Below, one piece after another: positions 26,072-34,315 of a DNA stretch of 64,000 nucleotides. The number at the start of each line of letters is the position of its first letter. The stretch's first letter is position 1. The position numbers and the translations under genes are program-made. The notes under the pieces were generated by a model. That model was not told the DNA's origin, ran no database searches, and saw only the letters and a program-made list of their open reading frames with translations. This stretch comes from Aeromonas aquatica (GTDB lineage: Bacteria > Pseudomonadota > Gammaproteobacteria > Enterobacterales > Aeromonadaceae), in NCBI RefSeq assembly GCF_000764655.1, contig NZ_JRGL01000119.1, positions 1 to 64,000 on the forward strand, given 5' to 3'.

Positions 26072-26260
26072 AAGATATGAAGCAAAATGAGGGGTGTTCG
26101 GAAATCCAACATTTGCGCAACTGCGGGTCCGATGTCCGTTCAAACAGAGGGCCCGCCAGATGGAACAGACCCGTTCAAGCTGTCCATCTGAACGGTGGGA
26201 TCCTGACTGTGTTGACACAAGCAGAGCCCGCAGTTTCTTGTTCATCAGGAGAAATCTTTT
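26072..26260 (+). promoter_or_regulatory. Structured 5' leader of flagellin 3
   Basis: Near-identical to the flagellin 2 leader. The first stem, GCGGGTCC (26123-26130) with GGGCCCGC (26149-26156), swaps a U-A pair for U-G, and the second, CCGTTCA (26171-26177) with TGAACGG (26189-26195), gains a pair. Both differences keep the pairing, which supports a functional structure. Confidence 0.5.
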
Positions 26261-27145
26261 ATGGCCATGTTTATCAATACCAACACTTCATCATTGAACG
26301 CCCAGCGTAACTTGATGAACTCCTCCAAATCGCTGGATACCTCCTATACCCGTCTGGCATCGGGCTTGCGCATCAACAGCGCGAAAGACGATGCGGCCGG
26401 TCTGCAGATCTCCAACCGTCTGACCTCCCAGATCAATGGGCTGGATCAGGGTAACCGCAACGCCAACGACGGCATCTCCCTGGCGCAGACCGCGGAAGGG
26501 GCCATGGATGAGGTGACCGGCATGCTGCAGCGTATGCGTACCCTGGCCCAGCAATCCGCCAACGGCTCCAACTCCGACAAGGATCGTGAGGCCTTGCAGA
26601 AGGAGGTGGATCAGTTGGGGTCCGAGATCAACCGTATCTCCAAAGACACCACCTTCGCCGGCACCAAACTGCTGGATGGCAATTACAGCGGCAACTTCCA
26701 GGTGGGGGCCGATGCCAACCAGACCATCGGTTTCAGTCTGAGTCAGGCTGGTGGTTTCAGCATTTCAGGCATTGCGGCCGCGGTATCTGCAGCAGGTGGA
26801 GCCCCGGTTGGAAGTGTGTTTACCAGTGGTTCAACCGTTGGTGGTATCAGCATCAGTACTCAGACGAATGCTCAAAACGTCTTGGCCTCCGTCGATGCCA
26901 TGTTGGAAGTGGTCGATGGCAAGCGTGCCGAGCTGGGTGCGGTGCAGAACCGTCTGGATTCAACCATCCGCAACCAGGCCAATATCTCGGAGAACGTCAG
27001 TGCTGCGCGCTCCCGTATCCGGGATGCGGACTTCGCGACCGAGACCGCGAACATGACCAAGCAGAACATCCTGCAACAGGCGGCTTCCAGCATCCTGGCT
27101 CAGGCCAACCAGCGTCCACAGTCGGCTCTGTCGCTGCTGGGCTAA
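26261..27145 (+). CDS. Polar flagellin 3, mosaic of flagellins 1 and 2
   Basis: A 294-residue flagellin. Its leader and first ~60 codons are almost identical to flagellin 2, its central stretch ([55 protein letters not shown]) matches flagellin 1, and its end (LSLLG) matches flagellin 2. This pattern suggests gene conversion within the array. Unlike the first two flagellins it is not followed by a terminator; flaG begins only 39 bp later, so this promoter may also transcribe flaG and the cap and chaperone genes. Expected to be a filament subunit. Confidence 0.94.
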   Translation: MAMFINTNTSSLNAQRNLMNSSKSLDTSYTRLASGLRINSAKDDAAGLQISNRLTSQINGLDQGNRNANDGISLAQTAEGAMDEVTGMLQRMRTLAQQSANGSNSDKDREALQKEVDQLGSEINRISKDTTFAGTKLLDGNYSGNFQVGADANQTIGFSLSQAGGFSISGIAAAVSAAGGAPVGSVFTSGSTVGGISISTQTNAQNVLASVDAMLEVVDGKRAELGAVQNRLDSTIRNQANISENVSAARSRIRDADFATETANMTKQNILQQAASSILAQANQRPQSALSLLG

Positions 27146-27184
27146 TTTGGCAACATTGTCAAACACTGACATGAGGAGCAGCAG

Positions 27185-27643
27185 ATGGCCAATGAATCGA
27201 TAACCATGCCCTCTGTTACTTCGACGCTAGCTCAACATGGCGGCCACCAGGCCGCCATGTCTGCATCTCCACCAGTATCTGGTGAAGATAATGTGGCCGA
27301 ACAGGCAAGTGTCGAGCCAACAGCCAAGGCATCGCAGGAACCGGCTGCGCATACCAAGTCATCAGCATTGCGTAAAGAGACGGCCTTGATTGAAAAAGAG
27401 GCCCAAGAATTGCAGGAGAGATTGGACAGCCTGAGCAAGTTGAAGGGGTGGACCATCAATTTCAGTCTGGTGCCTGAGCTCGATCAACCCGTGATCAAGG
27501 TGATAGATGCGGAGACCAAACAGGTTATCCGCCAGATCCCGAGCGAGGAAATGCTCTTGATAAGCAAGAGATTACAGTCGATGGATCAGGCGGCTGGCAA
27601 TGGTCCCGGCTTTTCCGGGCTGCTGTTCGATGGTCAGGTGTGA
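27185..27643 (+). CDS. flaG: Flagellar protein FlaG
   Basis: A 152-residue FlaG-family protein. The N-terminal 60 residues are low-complexity (Ser, Ala, Glu, Pro) and probably disordered; the C-terminal half holds the family core, with a helix rich in Glu and Lys, then WTINFSLVPELDQPVIKVID and QVIRQIPSEEMLLISKRLQ. FlaG proteins influence filament length in polar flagellates. GAGGAG precedes the ATG. It lies between the last flagellin and fliD, the standard position in Aeromonas and Vibrio. Confidence 0.93.
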   Translation: MANESITMPSVTSTLAQHGGHQAAMSASPPVSGEDNVAEQASVEPTAKASQEPAAHTKSSALRKETALIEKEAQELQERLDSLSKLKGWTINFSLVPELDQPVIKVIDAETKQVIRQIPSEEMLLISKRLQSMDQAAGNGPGFSGLLFDGQV

Positions 27644-27677
27644 CCCTATTTTTTAAGTTGATAGACAGGAGGATATG

Positions 27678-29069
27678 ATGGCAATTACCTCTGCAGGGGC
27701 GGGTTCTGGACTCGATCTTGAAAGCGTGATCTCGGCGAGTGTGGCGGCGAAGAAAGCCCAGTTGCAGCAGCCGATCATCACCAAACAAAACAGTACCAAG
27801 ATCACCTTGTCTGGCATAGGTCAGCTCAAATCCTCTCTCTCCGCCTTCACCGACATCCTCGACAAATTGAGCGCCCCCGGGGCGTTCAACAAACGCGCCA
27901 TCAACATCACTCAGAGCAAAGACGACCCTGTATTGAAGGTGGAGAGCAAGTCTGGCTCCTCCAATGGTCAATACAACATCACCGTCAACAAGTTGGCAGA
28001 GACGGGCCGTCAGGAAGGCATTTTCGACAGCTCGACCACCCCCCTGGTCACTCAGGATGGGCAACTGACGTTCAAGGCGGGTGAAAAAACTTTCAAGGTG
28101 GATGTCAAGGCGGGCGATACCCTGCAAGACATCCGCAAGAGTATCAACAGCAATGGCGACAACTTTGGACTCAGCGCCAACATCGTCAATACCGCGGATG
28201 GCAAAGCCAAGCTGGTGATCGATTCCGGTGTGTCCGGCGATGGCAAGGATCTGACCATTACCGGGAATACGGCCGAGCTCGGTATCTTCGAGGCGGGGGG
28301 CGGTGTCATGAACCAGACCAGGGCCGCCAGCAGTGCCGAGATTTCCGTGGATGGCAACGTCCTCAAGAGTGATACCAATACCTTTGACGACTCCATCCAG
28401 GATCTCAAAGTGACCGTGCTGCGGGTGTCGGATAAAGACAGTACGGGTGCTATCAAGTCAAACAAGGTGGATATCACTACCGACAAGACCTCTATTCAGG
28501 AGCTGGTCCAGCAGTTCGTAGATGGTTACAACACGTTGCAGGAGAGTATGGGAACGCTCGGCAAGCGTGGCAGCTTCGTGGGGGGGGTGAAACAGGATGA
28601 TGGCGGCGCCCTGGCCGGTGATTCAACCACCCGAGCCATCGAATCTTTCATGAGCAATCTGCTGGTCAGTCCCTCCCAGAACAGCGGCACCTATTCCACC
28701 ATCTTCGAGGTCGGCATCAAGATGGACAACAAGGGCAAGCTGTCTCTGGACAAGACCAAGTTTGGCGAGGCCGTCGATAAGAACTTCGATCAGGTTGTTG
28801 CCCTGTTTGGTGGGGATAAGGGCCTGGCGGCCACCCTGAATACAGGGTTGAAAGAATACACCAAGAGTGGCGGTATGCTGGCGCAACGAGAAGATGTGTT
28901 GAATTCGGATTTACGCAGCCTCACTCAAAAAACGGCGACGGCCAGCGCGCAACTGGCAAAATATGAAGCCTCCTTGCGAGCCCAATACGGCAGCCTGGAT
29001 GCCCTGCTTGTTAAAATGAATAACTCGGCATCCGCCCTGACGTCGTTACAAATAAACAATAAGAATTGA
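27678..29069 (+). CDS. fliD: Flagellar filament cap protein FliD (FlaH)
   Basis: A 463-residue HAP2 protein that caps the filament and folds exported flagellin into place. The FliD N-terminal domain (SAGAGSGLDLESVISASVAA) and C-terminal domain (about 220-450, ending in a helical region with QREDVLNSDLRSLTQKTA) are both present. Two ATG codons are adjacent; AGGAGGA at 27667-27673 is too close to the one at 27675, so 27678 is preferred. The gene is named flaH in Aeromonas literature. It is in the flaG-fliD-fliS-fliT-maf-1 order. Confidence 0.95.
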   Translation: MAITSAGAGSGLDLESVISASVAAKKAQLQQPIITKQNSTKITLSGIGQLKSSLSAFTDILDKLSAPGAFNKRAINITQSKDDPVLKVESKSGSSNGQYNITVNKLAETGRQEGIFDSSTTPLVTQDGQLTFKAGEKTFKVDVKAGDTLQDIRKSINSNGDNFGLSANIVNTADGKAKLVIDSGVSGDGKDLTITGNTAELGIFEAGGGVMNQTRAASSAEISVDGNVLKSDTNTFDDSIQDLKVTVLRVSDKDSTGAIKSNKVDITTDKTSIQELVQQFVDGYNTLQESMGTLGKRGSFVGGVKQDDGGALAGDSTTRAIESFMSNLLVSPSQNSGTYSTIFEVGIKMDNKGKLSLDKTKFGEAVDKNFDQVVALFGGDKGLAATLNTGLKEYTKSGGMLAQREDVLNSDLRSLTQKTATASAQLAKYEASLRAQYGSLDALLVKMNNSASALTSLQINNKN

Positions 29070-29098
29070 TTGAGCGTGATATTGCGAGGACCCATGTT

Positions 29099-29521
29099 AT
29101 GTACAACCGTAATCTGAAGGCATATAAGGCAACCAGCATCGCGGCTGATCTGGCGGTTGCCGACCCTCATCGTGTCATTCAGCTCATGATGCAAGGCTTT
29201 CTCGAGCGGCTGGCTCAGGCCAAGGGCGCCATCGAGCGGCAAGATATGGAGGCAAAATCGGTTGCTGTTTCCAAGGCGCAAGGGTTGCTGCACGGACTGC
29301 AGGATGCGCTCGACCTGAGCCAGGGGGCCATGGCCGAGGATCTGTATGGACTCTATGCCTATATGGATGAGCGTATCTGGGATGCGAGTCTGGCACGGGA
29401 TATTGCGCCCCTCGAGGAGGTTATGGGTCTGATGGTGACCATCAAATCCGGTTGGGATCAGCTGCCGGAGGCCGAAAAACAGCAAGGCTATCAGATGAGA
29501 CAACAGCTGGGTGAGTTGTGA
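29099..29521 (+). CDS. fliS: Flagellin export chaperone FliS (FlaJ)
   Basis: A 140-residue, all-helical chaperone that binds the C-terminus of flagellin and prevents early polymerisation. The family start MYNRNLKAYKATSIAADLAV is preceded by GAGGA at good distance, so the ATG at 29099 is used instead of the longer TTG frame from 29066. Conserved core features such as ADPHRVIQLMMQGFLERLAQ are present. Its stop overlaps the next start by four bases. Named flaJ in Aeromonas. Confidence 0.95.
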   Translation: MYNRNLKAYKATSIAADLAVADPHRVIQLMMQGFLERLAQAKGAIERQDMEAKSVAVSKAQGLLHGLQDALDLSQGAMAEDLYGLYAYMDERIWDASLARDIAPLEEVMGLMVTIKSGWDQLPEAEKQQGYQMRQQLGEL

Positions 29522-29844
29522 GCGTCACGCTCGTCTCCCTTGCAGAGGCATTGACGGAAAATGCCTGCCTGATGGAGTCGCTGTTGCAACAACAGCAATA
29601 TGACGAAGCCTTGCTGTGCATGGATGACCGGCTGGCGTTGATCGACAGTCTGGTACAGCTGGTCAGAGAGGATCCGGCGCAGCAGCAAGCTGCGGTGGCC
29701 CTGGCCGGCGCTCTGTCAATTCAGGAAGAGAGCATGAAAACCCTGGCCGCCAGCCATCATCACACCATTTTCGAACAGCTGGCTCGCGTCGGGAAAGGCA
29801 CCAGGGCCGGGCAAGCCTATCGTGTGAACAGCAAGGAGTTCTGA
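29518..29844 (+). CDS. fliT: FliT-like flagellar chaperone
   Basis: A 108-residue helical protein translated from a GTG that overlaps the fliS stop by four bases. Size, Gln/Leu-rich helices (MESLLQQQQYDEALLCMDDR) and position directly after fliS match the small FliT-type proteins that bind FliD and, in enterics, restrain FlhDC. Sequence alone is weakly diagnostic for this family, so the call leans on context. It overlaps maf-1 by one base, which shows tight coupling. Confidence 0.7.
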   Translation: MSVTLVSLAEALTENACLMESLLQQQQYDEALLCMDDRLALIDSLVQLVREDPAQQQAAVALAGALSIQEESMKTLAASHHHTIFEQLARVGKGTRAGQAYRVNSKEF

Positions 29845-31937
29845 TGTCACTCAATATCGACGCAACCCTGGTCAAAGCCGAACAAGACGCACTGCGACTT
29901 CAACAGCAGGCAGAACAGGAAGCGGCCATGGCGATGGCCTTACCGCTGCGCTTTGAACAGAATATGGCGGCATTTCGCCAATATATCCCCCATATCGCCG
30001 ATATGTACGAAGCCTACCAACCCGCACGCCCTTTCCGATTCTTCTGCAATGAGAATGGTCAGCCCAACTTGGCCTGGCTCGACGATGACGTCGCCGTTTA
30101 TGGGGCCGAACCCTACCTCATCTGCGAGACGCTGGTGACCGAGTTCATGGAGAAGGGGGGGCTATCCAAGTTCTCCTTCAGCCAGGAGGCAAATCCGCTC
30201 GGCTTCATGCATGTGGAATACCTCAACAAACTCAATGCCTATCTCGACGATATCTCGGCCCGGGAGGTGATGCTGGATCGAGTACCCCATGAGGTACCCA
30301 GCGCCCTGATCTTCGGGGTGGGGCTGGGTTACCATCTCGGTTACCTCTATGAGCAGTGCAAGATAGGCACCCTGTTCCTGTTCGAGCCGGATCTGGATCT
30401 GTTTTACGGGTCGCTGTTTTGCTTCGACTGGGCTCCCCTGCTGGCCTATCTGCATCAGGAGAATCTGGGGCTGCACATACTGCTGGGACAGGATGAAGAG
30501 ACCATAGTGAAGGATTTCGCGTCGGCCATTCACAGTCGGGGCTCTTTCCTCATCGCCAACGCCTTCATCATGTGGGGGTATCAGGGCGACAAGATAAAGA
30601 AACTGATAGAGAAGGTGCAGCAGGAATATTATCTGCTGGTGATGGGCTGGGGCTTCTTCGATGACAACCTGATCGCCTTGTCTCACACCATCAACAATAT
30701 CGAGCGTGGTGTGCCGTTCCTGCAAAAAGATCGGCGGATCTCGCCCCAGTATCAACGTACCCCCATCTTCATCATCGCCAACGGTCCCTCGCTGGACGAA
30801 TCCATCGCCGTCATCGCAGAAAATCGGGACAAGGCCATCCTGATCTCCTGTGGCAGTGCCATCTCGGCCTTGCACAAGGTGGGCATCAAGCCGGATATCC
30901 ATGTCGAGACCGAGCGCACCAAGATCGTCTATGACTTCCTGGTGAATCTGGATGATCCTGACTATCTGCGCGATGTGCTGTTCCTGAGCACCGACGTCAT
31001 CCATCCGGATTGTGCCACCCTGTTCAACAACTCGGCGCTGGGGTTCAAGCTCAGCGAGCCCGGGGTAGTGCTCTACCAGAACTACTTCTCTCAACTGAAG
31101 CCCTGTGCCGGGCTCGGCGGGGTGAATCCCCTGGTGGGCAATATCGGTATCAGTGCTCCCGTCCACCTCGGGTTCAAGCATCTCTATCTGTTCGGTCTGG
31201 ACAATGGCTACAAGCACAAGGGACACCATCACTCCAAGCTCAGCTCCTATTACAACGATGAGGAGAATGCCGGGGCCCTGGGGGAGATGATGTATGGCGA
31301 CAGCCTGTGGCAGCGTGAGGGGAACTTCGGTGGCATGGTCATCAGCAACGCCATGTTTGATACCTCCCGCCGCGTGATGGAGCAGGTGTTGGCCACCAAT
31401 GACGAGGTGCGCTGCTTCAATTGCAGCGATGGCGCCAGGATTGAGAAGGCCAGGGCCTTGCCGAGCACGGAGATAAGCCTCTCCCTGCCGATCGACAAGG
31501 CCGCCCTGCTGGGAGATATTCTGGCACTCTGCGCGCCCATTCCCTTGTCCAAGCAAGACTTTTCCCCGCTGCTCGACGTCGAGTTCTTCAATGTGTTCAT
31601 CGACAAGATGATGGACGAATGGCAACAGCCATTCTCGTCTCGCCACGAGCTGAACCAACTGATGCTGCGCAACTTTGGTTACCTTGCCCAGATCGCCGCG
31701 ACCCGGCAACAGCATATTTCCCAGACCATGGTGGGGTCGATGAACTATGTGTTCACCCTGCTGAGCTCCATTCTCTATTCGTTCGAGGGGGAAGAGGAGA
31801 CGCTGGTGCTGATGCAACCCGCCATCGAGCTATGGCTTGAGTTCCTGGGGAAGGTGAGGGAGATGTATCCGAAGGCCCTCGACAGCGTCGACATGATCGA
31901 TAACGAAGTGATGGCCCTCTTCAGGAAGAAAGCGTAG
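29844..31937 (+). CDS. maf1: Motility accessory factor Maf-1, flagellin nonulosonate transferase candidate
   Basis: A 697-residue cytoplasmic protein of the Maf/DUF115 family. The DUF115 core begins near residue 305 with TPIFIIANGPSLDESI and continues through ISCGSAISALHKVGIKPDIH and FGLDNGYKHKGHHHSK; the flanking N- and C-terminal parts are typical of Aeromonas Maf proteins. These proteins are required to attach pseudaminic acid to polar flagellins before export. AAGGAG precedes the ATG, which overlaps the fliT-like stop. The convergent neighbour is the operon that makes the sugar donor, which strongly supports the role. Direct catalysis is inferred from the family. Confidence 0.9.
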   Translation: MSLNIDATLVKAEQDALRLQQQAEQEAAMAMALPLRFEQNMAAFRQYIPHIADMYEAYQPARPFRFFCNENGQPNLAWLDDDVAVYGAEPYLICETLVTEFMEKGGLSKFSFSQEANPLGFMHVEYLNKLNAYLDDISAREVMLDRVPHEVPSALIFGVGLGYHLGYLYEQCKIGTLFLFEPDLDLFYGSLFCFDWAPLLAYLHQENLGLHILLGQDEETIVKDFASAIHSRGSFLIANAFIMWGYQGDKIKKLIEKVQQEYYLLVMGWGFFDDNLIALSHTINNIERGVPFLQKDRRISPQYQRTPIFIIANGPSLDESIAVIAENRDKAILISCGSAISALHKVGIKPDIHVETERTKIVYDFLVNLDDPDYLRDVLFLSTDVIHPDCATLFNNSALGFKLSEPGVVLYQNYFSQLKPCAGLGGVNPLVGNIGISAPVHLGFKHLYLFGLDNGYKHKGHHHSKLSSYYNDEENAGALGEMMYGDSLWQREGNFGGMVISNAMFDTSRRVMEQVLATNDEVRCFNCSDGARIEKARALPSTEISLSLPIDKAALLGDILALCAPIPLSKQDFSPLLDVEFFNVFIDKMMDEWQQPFSSRHELNQLMLRNFGYLAQIAATRQQHISQTMVGSMNYVFTLLSSILYSFEGEEETLVLMQPAIELWLEFLGKVREMYPKALDSVDMIDNEVMALFRKKA

Positions 31938-32006
31938 GAAACAGGCCGCGAGGCCTGTTCAGAATATCAGCCGAAAGATGGGCCTGGAACCGGGCCCGAA
32001 AAGAAC

Positions 32007-32034
32007 AATGCCGACCCGGGGGTCGGCATTTTTT
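32007..32034 (+). terminator. Terminator between maf-1 and the nonulosonate operon
   Basis: ATGCCGACC and GGTCGGCAT form a nine-base stem with a CGGG loop and a T-run on the maf-1 side. A weaker T-rich tract on the other side may help end the facing operon, whose last stop codon is at 32033. Confidence 0.88.
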
Positions 32035-32698
32035 ATCGCTTCGGATAGGGGTTCTGCGCCGCGAGCAGCCTCGCGTCCTTGCGCAATATCTGCACCGAGA
32101 TCAGCGCATCGGGCTCCAGCTCCTGACCGCCGTCGTGATGCTGCACGTGTTCGAACAGGCGGTGGTAGCCGGGGTGCCAGCCAAACAGGTCGCCGTAATT
32201 CATCTTGTAGCTGAACAGATTGGCGTGATGCTGATAGTCGTTGCGATAGTGGCCCGCTGGAGGATTGAAATCCAGGATGGTCATCAGGCCCCCATCGGCC
32301 AGCAGGGCATCGCTGCCGGCGGCAATCTTGAACAGATCCTGGGGATCGCACAGGTAGAGGCAGAAACCGAAGATGATGAGATCGACGGGCTCTATCTCGG
32401 GCAGACAGTCGGCCGTGCCCACGCTGAGCTGCAAGCCGGGGTAACGGGCAAGGCCATCCTGGATGGCGCTGGCCGAGGGGTCCACCCCATAGCAGCGGGC
32501 GCCGTAGTGGTCTGCCAACTGCGCCAGTCGCCAGCCGTTGGCACAGCCTATCTCCAGGATCCGGCCGGGCTTTCTCCCCAGGTATTGCAGTGCCTTGAAG
32601 ATGGGATCGCTTCCCAGCGACTTGTCGAGGATGGCGGCCTTGTTGCGCTCATACCACTCGTTCCCTTCCTGCGCCATGAAGACGTTCTTCTGTTGCAT
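32033..32698 (-). CDS. SAM-dependent methyltransferase of the nonulosonate operon
   Basis: A 221-residue class I methyltransferase. Motif I is RILEIGCANGWRLAQLADHY (about 45-64), the acidic residue of motif II lies in CYGVDPSASAI, and motif IV in EPVDLIIFGFCLYLCDPQD. GAGGAAC precedes the ATG, 16 bp after pseI, so it is the last gene of the operon. A sugar O- or N-methylation that trims or decorates the pseudaminic-acid-type glycan is the simplest role, because flagellin glycans of some Aeromonas and Shewanella are methylated. The actual acceptor is unknown; methylation of another glycan residue is possible. Confidence 0.85.
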   Translation of the reverse strand: MQQKNVFMAQEGNEWYERNKAAILDKSLGSDPIFKALQYLGRKPGRILEIGCANGWRLAQLADHYGARCYGVDPSASAIQDGLARYPGLQLSVGTADCLPEIEPVDLIIFGFCLYLCDPQDLFKIAAGSDALLADGGLMTILDFNPPAGHYRNDYQHHANLFSYKMNYGDLFGWHPGYHRLFEHVQHHDGGQELEPDALISVQILRKDARLLAAQNPYPKR

Positions 32699-32714
32699 CT
32701 CGTGTTCCTCGGGG

Positions 32715-33755
32715 TCAGGAAACCAGTGACCAATCCAGTGGCGTACCCGCCTGAATATCCTGACTGGCGCTGCGACCGAGCAGGGAGGGCAGGTGGACAG
32801 GTGCCAAGCCGTGGGCGGGGCGAATGGATCTCAGGTTTTGGGGGGTGAACGCCTCGCCTGCCTTCATCTCCTGGCACACGAAGAGGGAGCGCGAGAATTG
32901 CCGACTCAGCATTGCCTTCTCATTGAGGTGGTAGCTGACCTCGCCCAGCGCCGCTTCCGCTTGCCGTATTCCTTCAACCATTGAGCCGAACTCGCTGGGT
33001 GTCATCGAAAAAGAGGCATCAGGCCCACCGATGGTGCGATCCAGAATAAAGTGCTTCTCGATCACTTTGGCGCCGAGGGCGGTAGCGGCGATGGCCACGG
33101 CATGACCCAGGGTATGATCCGACAGCCCGGCCTTGACCCCGAAGGTCTGCGCCAGGTTGGGCATGGTGAGCAGGTTTGCCTCCTCGGCCGGGGCCGGGTA
33201 GGAGGAGGTGCACTTGAGCAGGGTAATGTCCTGGTTGCCCATGCGCCGACAGGCCTGCACGGCCGCATCTATGTCGGCGAGGGTGGCGATGCCGGTCGAG
33301 ATGATCATCGGCTTGCCCTTGCTGGCGGCGTATTCGATCAGCGGTATGTCGGTGATCTCGAAGGAGGCGATCTTGTAGAGCGGTACCTCGAGGCTCTCCA
33401 GGAAATCGACGGCAGTGAAATCAAAAGGGGTCGAGAAGAAGACCAGCCCCTCCCTGTGTGCCTCGGCCTGGATGGCGGCATGCCATTCCCAGGGGGTAAA
33501 GGCCTGCTGATACAGCTTATGGAGGGTGGTGCCATCCCAGATGGTTCCCTGCTTGATCTGGAAATAGTCGTTGTCACAATCCAGGGTGATGGTGTCCGCG
33601 GTATAGGTCTGGATCTTGATGGCATCGGCGCCGCACGCCTTGGCGGCGCGCACGGTCGCCAGCGCCGTCTCCAGGGAGTGGCCATGATTGGCCGACAGTT
33701 CGGCGATGACGAAGCATCGGTTCGGATTGATGGCTTGAGCCAGGGCTAGTGTCAT
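32715..33755 (-). CDS. pseI: Pseudaminic acid synthase PseI (NeuB family)
   Basis: A 346-residue enzyme that condenses the 6-carbon diacetamido sugar from PseG with phosphoenolpyruvate to form the nine-carbon acid. The NeuB TIM barrel spans about 10-285 (CFVIAELSANHGHSLETALA, ADAIKIQTYTADTI, DRTIGGPDASFSMTPSEF), and a SAF antifreeze-like domain ends the protein (LRSIRPAHGLAP). The ATG at 33755 overlaps the pseH stop as ATGA; a GTG four codons upstream is an alternative. All expected domains are complete. Confidence 0.93.
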   Translation of the reverse strand: MTLALAQAINPNRCFVIAELSANHGHSLETALATVRAAKACGADAIKIQTYTADTITLDCDNDYFQIKQGTIWDGTTLHKLYQQAFTPWEWHAAIQAEAHREGLVFFSTPFDFTAVDFLESLEVPLYKIASFEITDIPLIEYAASKGKPMIISTGIATLADIDAAVQACRRMGNQDITLLKCTSSYPAPAEEANLLTMPNLAQTFGVKAGLSDHTLGHAVAIAATALGAKVIEKHFILDRTIGGPDASFSMTPSEFGSMVEGIRQAEAALGEVSYHLNEKAMLSRQFSRSLFVCQEMKAGEAFTPQNLRSIRPAHGLAPVHLPSLLGRSASQDIQAGTPLDWSLVS

Positions 33756-34315
33756 GGGTGTTTCCACTCCTGTTCGGTGATCCCCATGAGCAGGAGATCG
33801 ATAAAGCGGTGTTGATCCTGGCGGCAGACGGCTTCCCGCCAGGCGCCTTCGTGGCGAAAGCCGGCTCTTTGATAGGCCTGGATGGCTCGCTCGTTGTCGG
33901 CGGCCACCTCCAGCTTGAGGGTGTGCAGCCGGGCAATATCGAATGCCAGCTGACCGACGGCCGCCAGCAGGCGCGCGCCCAGGCGCTCCCCGTGCCGGGA
34001 GGGGTTGCGATAGATGCCGAGCCAGGCGATGCGGTTGTGCCAGTCCAGCTGGTGCAGGGAAACGACCCCGGCGGGGCCCTGGCTATCTAGGCAGAGGTAG
34101 TTGAAGTTGCGGGTCTCGTGCTGCTGGCGTGCCATGAAGACCAGGTGAGCCTCCAGCGGGATCTCGCCTCCCGAGCTCATCCAGTGGGCCACATCCGGGT
34201 GGTTGCGCATCTGCCAAACCGTCAGTGTCTGCGGCTCACTCAGGGTGGAGAAGGGGAGGAGGGTCAGCCCGGCCAGCTCGACGCTTCGGTGCAGATCTAG
34301 CGCTGGTTGAGCCAT
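33752..34315 (-). CDS. pseH: PseH-type N-acetyltransferase
   Basis: A 187-residue GNAT-family acetyltransferase. The acetyl-CoA-binding region is visible around LGIYRNPSRHGERLGARLL, followed by LEVAADNERAIQAYQRAGFR, the classic GNAT motif A/B pattern. PseH acetylates the 4-amino sugar made by PseC in the third step of CMP-Pse synthesis. It overlaps pseG by 19 bp and pseI by 4 bp. The acyl donor could be different from acetyl-CoA, but nothing in the sequence decides this. Confidence 0.9.
   Translation of the reverse strand: MAQPALDLHRSVELAGLTLLPFSTLSEPQTLTVWQMRNHPDVAHWMSSGGEIPLEAHLVFMARQQHETRNFNYLCLDSQGPAGVVSLHQLDWHNRIAWLGIYRNPSRHGERLGARLLAAVGQLAFDIARLHTLKLEVAADNERAIQAYQRAGFRHEGAWREAVCRQDQHRFIDLLLMGITEQEWKHP

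Larger units (their letters stand above)
25651..26260. other. Repeated intergenic unit between flagellins 2 and 3
   Basis: A 610-bp gap that repeats the content of the previous one: GGGCGG/CCGCCC hairpin (25666-25686), 12-mer GGGGTGTTCGGA (25708-25719), CCTCGAG/CTCGAGG arms (25763-25802, here with an extra inner GGCAG/CTGCC pairing), terminator, a less conserved stretch, then sigma-28 promoter and leader. No gene is called. Confidence 0.8.

Noticed and set aside
24128-26260. The repeated intergenic units as a mobile element.
   Set aside because: There is no transposase, no terminal inverted repeat or target duplication; the repeats are explained by tandem duplication of flagellin transcription units.
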